Shown: piece after piece, positions 8,014 through 15,310 of the stretch | How the letters are laid out: every line of letters starts with the position of its first letter | Position numbering within the stretch: the stretch's first letter is position 1 | Assembly (NCBI GenBank): GCA_937877595.1 | Contig: CALFIY010000071.1 | Span: 1-32,429 of the forward strand | DNA from: an uncultured Prevotella sp. | GTDB taxonomy: Bacteria > Bacteroidota > Bacteroidia > Bacteroidales > Bacteroidaceae | Direction: 5' to 3' | DNA length: 32,429 bases | Notes under the pieces: model-generated | The model's input: only the letters and a program-made list of their open reading frames with translations | Databases searched by the model: none | Told to the model about the DNA's origin: nothing | Translations under genes and position numbers: made by a program

Positions 8014-9387
8014 ATGAAAAAGTATTTGATGATGGCCGCTGCCTCTGTGTTTTTTGCTGGTGCCATGACCAGTTGTGTTAGCAGCGACGACCCAACTACC
8101 GTAGTTACTCCTACGCAAGATCAACTCTATCAGAGCGCTTTCATTAACGCCTTTGGTAACATTGCAGCCAACCAGACATGGGGCTTTGGTGAGGACAACG
8201 CCGAGACTATCGTGTTTGACGAGAATCGCAAGATTGTAGACGCTTCTGCCAGTGCCCGCAGCCTTGTTGGCACACGTGGCGTGAATGCCAACGGTAACGA
8301 ATGGGGTCTTTATGTCAATGTTCCGCAGCCTCTCACCGAGGAGCAGAAGGATGTTGTTACAAAATGGTTCAAGGAGCATCAGAATCCACAAGGTGTTGCT
8401 GTAAACTGGAGCGACTTCTTCGTTCAGCAGGTTTACACAGGCGAGTGGAGCGGCAACATGAACTTCCTCTACTGCGGTAGCGACACCGACCACACCTTTA
8501 ATTTCAACGCTGGCGACGCTGGTGTATATAGAAACGTTTGCTATGGTTTGCAGGAAGGTGCTACCGACCAGAACCAGCGCGTTTACGGTTCCGACAAGAT
8601 TGAGTTTATGGTTGACAGCAGCACCGAGTACTTCGGTTTCCACAACTCCTTCGACTCTAATTTCTATGCTGACAACTACGTCATCATTCCTGGTGACGAG
8701 ATAGACCCAATCGTTGCCGGAATGTACTTCGTAGGTTTCGACTTCGAGGCTAATGGCCAGGCAGAAAACCAACAGGTTGCCCGCGACTTCTACTTTGACA
8801 ACTGGATTGTGAAGATTACCCCGGGCGACTACAAAGTTGGCCAGCGCGTATTCGTTGAGGACCTTATCGCAAAGACTATTTCTGAAGACCTGGGCAACAT
8901 AGACGGTTCCGACTGGGACTTCAACGATGCCGTATTCGACGTATTCTTCGAGAAATCATACTGGCCAGTAGAGAAAATAACTGCTGTCATCACACTGCGC
9001 GCTGCAGGTGGTACGCTGCCTCTCTATATCGCTGGCAAGGAAATACACCAGGCTTTCGGTGTGTCTACCAATACCATCGTAAACACTGTTGCTGACGACC
9101 AGAGCATCGCTCTCGACCACACCACGGCTCCTATCGTAGTCTTCCGTGCTGACGTGACCGTAGAGGACGCCAACGCTCTTGCAGCCCGCGTTGTCAACGA
9201 GGACGGCAGAAGCATCCAACTCAAGTCAGAAACAGGCAAGGCCACTCAGAAGTTTGCTATCCCCGTCACTGCAAAGTGGCTGAAGGAGACAACTCTCTTC
9301 ACTGAGGGATATCCCGACTTCCGCCAGTGGGTAAATGATGGCCAGACAGAATGGTGGAACAATGGTGTTGCTGCCAAACTCTATTAA
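8014..9387 (+). CDS. lipoprotein with DUF4842/LruC-like D-x-D-x-N-D motif
   Basis: 457 residues. The lipobox is MTSC with Cys21, followed by VSSDDP, acidic as in surface-export signals. The phrase FINAFGNIAANQTWGFG (about 46-62) is one I associate with Bacteroidales proteins of this group. At 300-305 it has DWDFND inside SDWDFNDAVFDVFFE, nearly the same as DFDYND in the divergent LruC protein. Next comes AAGGTLPLYIAGKEIHQAFGV, typical of DUF4842-like regions. Function is unknown. The pairing suggests the two lipoproteins work together or arose by duplication, although they share little outside the motif. It has its own -7 element and ends at a strong terminator, so it is probably monocistronic. 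Confidence 0.8.
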   Translation: MKKYLMMAAASVFFAGAMTSCVSSDDPTTVVTPTQDQLYQSAFINAFGNIAANQTWGFGEDNAETIVFDENRKIVDASASARSLVGTRGVNANGNEWGLYVNVPQPLTEEQKDVVTKWFKEHQNPQGVAVNWSDFFVQQVYTGEWSGNMNFLYCGSDTDHTFNFNAGDAGVYRNVCYGLQEGATDQNQRVYGSDKIEFMVDSSTEYFGFHNSFDSNFYADNYVIIPGDEIDPIVAGMYFVGFDFEANGQAENQQVARDFYFDNWIVKITPGDYKVGQRVFVEDLIAKTISEDLGNIDGSDWDFNDAVFDVFFEKSYWPVEKITAVITLRAAGGTLPLYIAGKEIHQAFGVSTNTIVNTVADDQSIALDHTTAPIVVFRADVTVEDANALAARVVNEDGRSIQLKSETGKATQKFAIPVTAKWLKETTLFTEGYPDFRQWVNDGQTEWWNNGVAAKLY

Positions 9388-9424
9388 AAAACATCAAATA
9401 CAATCATTATACTACATTAGTAAG

Positions 9425-9458
9425 GAGCGGTTGCGTGATGCAACCGCTCTTTTTTTTA
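9425..9458 (+). terminator. intrinsic terminator after the 8014-9387 lipoprotein
   Basis: A perfect 10-bp stem (GAGCGGTTGC/GCAACCGCTC, 5-nt loop) followed by an uninterrupted run of eight T residues. Confidence 0.93.
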
Positions 9459-9466
9459 TTTTTATT

Positions 9467-9496
9467 TTTCACTTATCCCATTTCTTCGTAATTTTG
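9467..9496 (+). promoter_or_regulatory. promoter TTTC-N18-TAATTTTG with very short leader
   Basis: TAATTTTG at 9489-9496 matches the -7 consensus; TTTC at 9467-9470 is a near-consensus -33 element. The ATG at 9505 is only 9 bp after the -7 element, so the mRNA would have almost no 5' leader. Confidence 0.55.
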
Positions 9497-9504
9497 TCGC
9501 TTGT

Positions 9505-10737
9505 ATGGTACTGAATTATATTTGGATAGGATTTTTCATTGTGGCATTCGTAGTGGCCCTGGTTCGTCTTTTGTTTTTCGGCGACTACGATGTTTTTCCA
9601 GCCATGATGGACTCCACGTTTGCCTCTTCACGCACGGCATTCGAAATATCACTTGGTCTCACCGGAGTATTGTCACTTTGGCTTGGAGTAATGAAGATTG
9701 GCGAACGCGGCGGCGTGGTAGACGTTCTCGCACGCGTGCTTTCACCAGTTTTTACACGCCTTTTCCCCGACATTCCAAAAGGACATCCGGTCACCGGCAG
9801 TATATTTATGAATATTGCAGCCAATATGCTGGGACTGGACAACGCTGCCACGCCTCTTGGGCTGAAAGCCATGGAACAGATGCAGGAACTTAACAAGAAA
9901 AAAGACACTGCATCAAACTCCATGATAATGTTTCTCGTGCTCAACACATCCGGACTCACCCTCATCCCTGTAAGCATAATGGTTTACAGAGCACAGATGG
10001 GAGCCGCACAGCCCACCGACATCTTCATACCAATCCTTCTCGCTACATTCTTCTCCACCTTGGCAGGCATTATAGTCACGTCGCTCTTCCAGCACATCAA
10101 TCTGCTCAACCGCACGCTTCTGCTGACTCTCGGAGGCGCATGTCTGCTGGTAGCCTGCGTGATTTGGGGATTTTCTCAAATGTCGCCAGATACTATGAAT
10201 AAAGTCAGCACAGCCATAGCAAACACGCTGCTGATGACCATAATTACAGGATTTATCATAGCCGGTGTGCGCAAGCGTATCAACGTTTACGATTCCTTTA
10301 TCGAGGGAGCCAAGGACGGCTTCCACACGGCAGTGCGCATCATCCCGTATCTTGTGGCCATCCTCGTTGCAATAGGCGTTTTCCGTGCATCAGGAGCCAT
10401 GGACAGTCTGCTGAGTGCCATGCGCTGGACAGTAGAAGCCACAGGCATCGACGCGCAGTGGGTAGACGCCATGCCTACAGCACTGATGAAACCGCTGTCG
10501 GGCTCTGGCGCCCGTGGCATGATGGTTGACGCCATGCAGAGCAGCGGTGCCGACTCCTTTGTGGGCCGTCTGAGTTGTGTTTTCCAAGGTTCCACCGATA
10601 CTACGTTCTATATTCTTGCTGTTTACTTCGGTTCTGTAGGAATTGTGAAGACGCGCCATGCCGTGGCATGCGGCCTGCTTGCCGACCTTGCCGGCATCAT
10701 TTCAGCCATTGCCATCTGCTATCTCTTTTTTGCGTGA
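9505..10737 (+). CDS. SpmA/SpmB-like fused nucleoside-recognition (Gate) domain membrane protein
   Basis: 410 residues, with about ten hydrophobic segments arranged as two Gate (nucleoside recognition) halves. The first half has IFMNIAANMLGLDNAATPLGLKAM, characteristic of spore maturation protein A. The second half, with IRIIPYLVAILVAIGVF and SGSGARGMMVDAM, resembles SpmB. In Bacillus these are separate proteins; Bacteroidetes commonly carry this fusion despite not sporulating. The role is not established; transport is the usual guess. It is preceded by a terminator and its own promoter and is followed 48 bp later by a flippase gene. Confidence 0.85.
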   Translation: MVLNYIWIGFFIVAFVVALVRLLFFGDYDVFPAMMDSTFASSRTAFEISLGLTGVLSLWLGVMKIGERGGVVDVLARVLSPVFTRLFPDIPKGHPVTGSIFMNIAANMLGLDNAATPLGLKAMEQMQELNKKKDTASNSMIMFLVLNTSGLTLIPVSIMVYRAQMGAAQPTDIFIPILLATFFSTLAGIIVTSLFQHINLLNRTLLLTLGGACLLVACVIWGFSQMSPDTMNKVSTAIANTLLMTIITGFIIAGVRKRINVYDSFIEGAKDGFHTAVRIIPYLVAILVAIGVFRASGAMDSLLSAMRWTVEATGIDAQWVDAMPTALMKPLSGSGARGMMVDAMQSSGADSFVGRLSCVFQGSTDTTFYILAVYFGSVGIVKTRHAVACGLLADLAGIISAIAICYLFFA

Positions 10738-10740
10738 TGG

Positions 10741-10780
10741 CGTAATAACGATATAACGTAATAACGTAATAACGAAATAA
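10741..10780. repeat. five 8-bp tandem repeats (consensus CGTAATAA)
   Basis: The units at 10741, 10749, 10757, 10765 and 10773 read CGTAATAA three times, plus CGATATAA and CGAAATAA. They fill nearly the whole 48-bp gap between the SpmA/B fusion and the flippase gene, just ahead of the flippase start. Confidence 0.8.
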
Positions 10781-10785
10781 TATAA

Positions 10786-12243
10786 ATGGCAAACCTGAAA
10801 TCCCTCGCCAAGGACACCGCCATCTATGGTCTTTCGAGCATTGTGGGCCGCTTTCTCAACTACCTGCTCGTACCGCTCTACACCCACTACATGCCCAAGT
10901 CGTCCGGCGACTACGGCATAAGCACCAACGTCTACGCCTACACTGCACTCATCTTGGTGTTTCTCACCTTTGGCATGGAGACTACGCTCTTCCGCTTTGC
11001 CAACGACGACGAGGCGAAGCCCGACACGGTTTTTTCCACTGCCATGGGCGTTGTGGGTACGCTTACCGCGCTCTTCCTGCTGCTTTTGTTCGGTTTCATC
11101 GGCCCTATTAGCGAAGCATTAGGCTATGCTGCCCATCCCGAATACCTGCTGATGATGGCCACCGTCGTTTCGCTTGATGCCCTGCAGGCCATCCCGTTCA
11201 GTTATCTGCGCTTTCAGAAGCGCGCCATACGCTTTGCCTCACTGAAGATGCTGTTCATACTGCTCAACATCGGCATGAACGTGGTGTGGTTTGTCGTGCT
11301 TGGCAAGACCAGCGTGTTTTACGTTTTCTTCATCAACCTTCTCTGCACGGCATTTATCACGCTGTTTTTCATTCCCGACCTTTGGCAAATCCACTGGCAC
11401 TTCGACACATCACTGCTGCGCCGCATGCTAAGTTACTCATGGCCTATTCTCATTCTTGGAATAGCAGGCATACTCAACCAGGTGGCAGACAAGATAATCT
11501 TTCCACTGGTCTATCCCGACAAAACAGAAGCCAATGTTCAGTTGGGTATTTATGGCTCCTGCGTAAAGATTGCCATGATTATGGCCATGATTACCCAGGC
11601 ATTCCGCTATGCCTATGAGCCTATCGTCTTTGCCAAAAGCAAGGATGCCGACAAGACTGAATACTACGCCTCGGCCATGAAGTATTTTCTCATCTTCACG
11701 CTCCTCGCCTTCCTGTGCGTCGTAGGTTGGATGCCACTGTTGCAGTATATCATAGGTGCCGACTATCGCGAGGGACTTGGCGTTGTGCCTATCGTGATGG
11801 CAGCAGAGATTATGATGGGCGTTTACTTCAATCTCTCGTTCTGGTACAAACTTATCGATAAGACCATCTACGGAGCGTGGTTCTCACTTGCCGGATGCCT
11901 TGTGCTTTTTGCCGTCAACATACTGCTCATTCCTAAGTATGGCTACTGGGCCTGCGCCTGGGGCGGCGTTGCAGGCTACGGTACGGCGATGGTACTGAGT
12001 TACATCGTAGGACAGCGGAAAAATCCTATCCCCTATCCCATGAAGGACATCGCCCTGTATGTGTTAATTACCGCTTTGCTTACCGCCCTGATTTATCTGC
12101 ACGAAGAGCGGTTCCACCTTGGATTAGTCTCATTGACATTCAACACGATGTGCATCGTGCTCTTTGTGGTATTTATCATCAAGCGTGATTTACCCCTGAG
12201 CCAAATCCCCATCATCAAACGGTTCTGTAGAAAATCCAAATAA
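10786..12243 (+). CDS. oligosaccharide flippase family (Wzx-like/MATE-fold) membrane protein
   Basis: 485 residues with 12-14 predicted hydrophobic helices. The N terminus (LAKDTAIYGLSSIVGRFLNYLLVPLYTHYM) is the typical opening of polysaccharide biosynthesis / Wzx exporters, and Gly/aromatic-rich loops recur. Such proteins flip lipid-linked sugars across the inner membrane. No glycosyltransferases lie nearby, so the substrate cannot be assigned. The C-terminal tail is basic. Close spacing (48 bp upstream, 20 bp downstream) and the lack of a recognisable promoter suggest it is transcribed with the SpmA/B fusion and the peptidase. Confidence 0.88.
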   Translation: MANLKSLAKDTAIYGLSSIVGRFLNYLLVPLYTHYMPKSSGDYGISTNVYAYTALILVFLTFGMETTLFRFANDDEAKPDTVFSTAMGVVGTLTALFLLLLFGFIGPISEALGYAAHPEYLLMMATVVSLDALQAIPFSYLRFQKRAIRFASLKMLFILLNIGMNVVWFVVLGKTSVFYVFFINLLCTAFITLFFIPDLWQIHWHFDTSLLRRMLSYSWPILILGIAGILNQVADKIIFPLVYPDKTEANVQLGIYGSCVKIAMIMAMITQAFRYAYEPIVFAKSKDADKTEYYASAMKYFLIFTLLAFLCVVGWMPLLQYIIGADYREGLGVVPIVMAAEIMMGVYFNLSFWYKLIDKTIYGAWFSLAGCLVLFAVNILLIPKYGYWACAWGGVAGYGTAMVLSYIVGQRKNPIPYPMKDIALYVLITALLTALIYLHEERFHLGLVSLTFNTMCIVLFVVFIIKRDLPLSQIPIIKRFCRKSK

Positions 12244-12263
12244 ATTCAATTCCATAACGCAAT

Positions 12264-14378
12264 ATGAAAAAATTACTCCTGACGCTTACATGTCTGTTCT
12301 CACTTGCTGCGAGAGCCGACGAGGGCATGTGGACCCTCTACAATCTGCCACCTGCCATCTTCCTGCAGATGCAGCAGGAAGGTTTCAGCCTCTCCTACGA
12401 CCAACTGTACAAGTCGGACAATGCCGTGAAGAATGCCGTGGTCAACTTTGGCGGTTTCTGTTCCGGAGTTGTGGTTAGCCCCGACGGCCTCGTGTTCACC
12501 AACCACCACTGCGGCTTCGAGGCCATTCGCTCCCACTCCACCGTGGAGCACGACTACATGCTAAATGGTTTTGTAGCCAACTCCTACGAGGAGGAACTGC
12601 CCAACAAGCGTCTCTTTGTGAGTTTTATGATAGAGCAGACCGATGTCACCGACAGTCTCAACGCCATTGGTCTTTCCCGTCTGCCTGTCTCTCGCATAGG
12701 CCAGTTCGTTGACAGCGTGGAAAACGCATGGCAGAAAGAAATACGCCATCGCGACTCCACCCTGCGCTGCGAGATAAAGCCCTTCTACGAAGGCAACAAA
12801 TACTATCTCACCACCTACCGCGACTACAACGACGTGCGTCTTGTCTTCGCACTTCCCAAGTCGATGGGCAAGTTTGGCGGCGAGACCGACAACTGGATGT
12901 GGCCTCGTCAGACATGCGATTTCTCCGTGTTCCGCATCTATGCCGACCCCGAGACAAACGGTCCTGCCGACTATAGCGAGCGCAATGTTCCATATCACCC
13001 GAAGTCGTGGGCTCCCGTCTCACTTCGCGGATACAAGCCCGGCGATTTCTCCATGATAATGGGTTATCCCGGATCCACCAGCCGTTATCTCAGCAGTTAC
13101 GGCATTAAGGAGCGTCGCGACGCCATCAACAAGTCGATGGTTCAGGCGCGCGAGGTAAAGCAGTCCATCATGTTACGCCACATGCTTGCTTCTGAGGCAG
13201 TCCGAATCAAGTATGATTCAAAGTACGCCCACAGTTCCAACTACTGGAAAAACTCCCTTGGCATGAACAAATGCATTGATTCCATCGGTCTTATACAGCA
13301 GAAAGCCGACTTCGAGGCGCGTCTCCGTCAGTGGCAGGACACCACGGGATATCTTCGTGGCCTGCTCGACTTCGAGAAACTTGAGAAACTATATCAGCAG
13401 CGCTACAATGCCCGTCGTGCCGTCATCTACTGGAACGAGACATGGGGCAGCGAGGCCGACCAGATGACTGTTCGCGGCCGCCGCGTCCACTCCGGCATGC
13501 CCATCAGCGGTCCTGACGGCAACAAGCGCAAGCAGTACATCGAGTTTGAGGACAACAGCGAGGCGTGGGATCTTGATACCGACCGCGAACTGCTTGCCGC
13601 ACTTATGCAGAACTACCGCGAGAATATCGAGGAGCGCTACTGGCCCGACTTCTTCCATACGGTAGACAAGAAATTCGGTGGTTCCTTCGAGAAATACGTC
13701 GACTATCTCTACAAGAAGTCTGCCCTCATGCAGAACAAGAAGATTTATCTCTTCCGCAAGGACTACGACAAAGACCCCGGTGTCGTCTACGGCCAGGACA
13801 TCATTGCCACTCTTGCCGACATCCGCGCAGATATGAAGCACGTCAGCGAACAGATTTACGAACAGGAGAAATGGCTATGCGCTGCCAAACTGCGCATGGA
13901 GCAGGATCTTCCCAACTATTCCGATGCCAACTTCACCATGCGCCTCACCTACGGACAGGTGGGCGAATACTCTCTCGGCGGCCGTCCCTCGGGCTACTAT
14001 ACTACGGCGCGCAGTCTCTGGGAAAAGATGCAACGCGCCAGCGAGAACGTAGAATACTTTGCCGAGCCCGTGATGCACGAACTGATGGCAAGCAAGGATT
14101 TCGGCCAGTACACCGACAGTCTTACCGGCACCATGCAACTCTGTTTCCTCAGCAATAACGACATCACCGGCGGCAATTCCGGCTCCCCCGTTTTCAACGG
14201 CCGCGGCGAACTGATGGGTCTTGCCTTCGACGGCAACTGGGACTCACTCTCGTCAGACATTTTCTTCGACCGCCAGTTGGCACGCACCATCAGCGTTGAC
14301 ATCCGCTACGTGCTGTACATGATGGAGCGCTGGGGACATGCCGACCGCCTGCTGCGCGAAATCTCGCCGCGGCGTTAA
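12264..14378 (+). CDS. S46 family dipeptidyl-peptidase, DPP7-like
   Basis: 704 residues, the usual length for DPP7/DPP11. A signal peptide ends near ARA/DEG (residue 18). This chymotrypsin-fold periplasmic enzyme removes N-terminal dipeptides, supplying peptides to asaccharolytic or peptide-using Bacteroidetes. The catalytic His82 lies in TNHHCG, the Asp in CDFSVFRIYAD, and the nucleophile Ser639 in TGGNSGSPV. The residue 18 positions after the nucleophile is Gly657 (FDGNWD). In the family Gly here marks DPP7 (hydrophobic P1), whereas Arg marks DPP11 (Asp/Glu P1), so DPP7-type specificity is inferred. It follows the flippase by 20 bp and is probably the last gene of that operon. Confidence 0.93.
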   Translation: MKKLLLTLTCLFSLAARADEGMWTLYNLPPAIFLQMQQEGFSLSYDQLYKSDNAVKNAVVNFGGFCSGVVVSPDGLVFTNHHCGFEAIRSHSTVEHDYMLNGFVANSYEEELPNKRLFVSFMIEQTDVTDSLNAIGLSRLPVSRIGQFVDSVENAWQKEIRHRDSTLRCEIKPFYEGNKYYLTTYRDYNDVRLVFALPKSMGKFGGETDNWMWPRQTCDFSVFRIYADPETNGPADYSERNVPYHPKSWAPVSLRGYKPGDFSMIMGYPGSTSRYLSSYGIKERRDAINKSMVQAREVKQSIMLRHMLASEAVRIKYDSKYAHSSNYWKNSLGMNKCIDSIGLIQQKADFEARLRQWQDTTGYLRGLLDFEKLEKLYQQRYNARRAVIYWNETWGSEADQMTVRGRRVHSGMPISGPDGNKRKQYIEFEDNSEAWDLDTDRELLAALMQNYRENIEERYWPDFFHTVDKKFGGSFEKYVDYLYKKSALMQNKKIYLFRKDYDKDPGVVYGQDIIATLADIRADMKHVSEQIYEQEKWLCAAKLRMEQDLPNYSDANFTMRLTYGQVGEYSLGGRPSGYYTTARSLWEKMQRASENVEYFAEPVMHELMASKDFGQYTDSLTGTMQLCFLSNNDITGGNSGSPVFNGRGELMGLAFDGNWDSLSSDIFFDRQLARTISVDIRYVLYMMERWGHADRLLREISPRR

Positions 14379-14439
14379 TGCGAAAGCGCTGAAAACGTTA
14401 AAAAAAATTTATTGCTCCAAGTAATTCTGTAGAAAACAC

Positions 14440-14447
14440 TATTTTTG
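14440..14447 (+). promoter_or_regulatory. -7 element TATTTTTG for rhaD
   Basis: Matches TAnnTTTG, 44 bp before the rhaD ATG. No convincing -33 element is seen, so an activator may be needed (inference). Confidence 0.5.
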
Positions 14448-14491
14448 TAAGCAGAACACATTAAATAACTATCTACCAAACAAAAACCATT

Positions 14492-15301
14492 ATGAAGAGT
14501 ATTCTCGAAGGCCGCCCTGCACTGCGTGCTGAGGTGGAAAAGATTGCCGAGGTAGCAGGCTACCTGTGGCAGAACGGATGGGCCGAGCGCAATGGCGGCA
14601 ACATCACAGTCAACATCACTGATCTTGTAGACGACGAGATACGCGCCCTGCCTGCCATCAGCGACGTGAAGCAGATTGGCGTCACGCTGCCGGCACTCAA
14701 GGGGACATATTTCTACTGCAAGGGCACTGGCAAGCGCATGCGCGACCTCGCCCGCTGGCCTATGGACAACGGTTCTGTCATTCGCATTCTCGACGACTGT
14801 GCCAGTTATGTCATCATTGCCGACAATCCGGTGATGCCTACCAGCGAACTGCCCAGCCATCTCACCGTCCATGCCCACCAGATAGAGGCTGGCACCGGTT
14901 ATAAGGCTACCGTCCACACTCATCCTATTGAACTCGTTGCCATGAGCCATAACCGCGAATTCCTCGGCAAGGATGTTCTCACCAAGATACTTTGGTCGAT
15001 GATTCCTGAGACAAAGGCTTTCTGTCCGCTTGGACTGGGCATCGTTCCCTACGAACTTCCCGGCTCCAACAAGTTGGCCGATGCCACTCTCCGCGAACTG
15101 GAAGACTACGATGTCGTGATGTGGGAGAAGCACGGTGTGTTTGCCAAGGGCACCGACGTGATGGATGCCTTCGACCAGATTGACGTCCTGTCGAAGTCGG
15201 CAAAGATTTACATCAACTCACGCGCCATGGGCTTCACGCCCGAAGGCATGAGCGACGAACAGTTGAAGGAAATGACTGTTGCCTTCAACCTGCCGAAATA
15301 A
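14492..15301 (+). CDS. rhaD: rhamnulose-1-phosphate aldolase
   Basis: Cleaves L-rhamnulose 1-phosphate to dihydroxyacetone phosphate and L-lactaldehyde, the last step of L-rhamnose catabolism. It is a class II, Zn-dependent aldolase. The 269 residues match the E. coli enzyme length. Zn ligands are visible at H142 and H144 (VHTHP) and H214 (WEKHG); the catalytic glutamate is E119 in SELPSHL, and the phosphate-binding GGN lies at about 35-37. The rest of the rha pathway is not in the window. The gene stands alone with its own -7 element and converges on the GH95 gene with a gap of only 9 bp. Confidence 0.95.
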   Translation: MKSILEGRPALRAEVEKIAEVAGYLWQNGWAERNGGNITVNITDLVDDEIRALPAISDVKQIGVTLPALKGTYFYCKGTGKRMRDLARWPMDNGSVIRILDDCASYVIIADNPVMPTSELPSHLTVHAHQIEAGTGYKATVHTHPIELVAMSHNREFLGKDVLTKILWSMIPETKAFCPLGLGIVPYELPGSNKLADATLRELEDYDVVMWEKHGVFAKGTDVMDAFDQIDVLSKSAKIYINSRAMGFTPEGMSDEQLKEMTVAFNLPK

Positions 15302-15310
15302 TCAGAAAAA

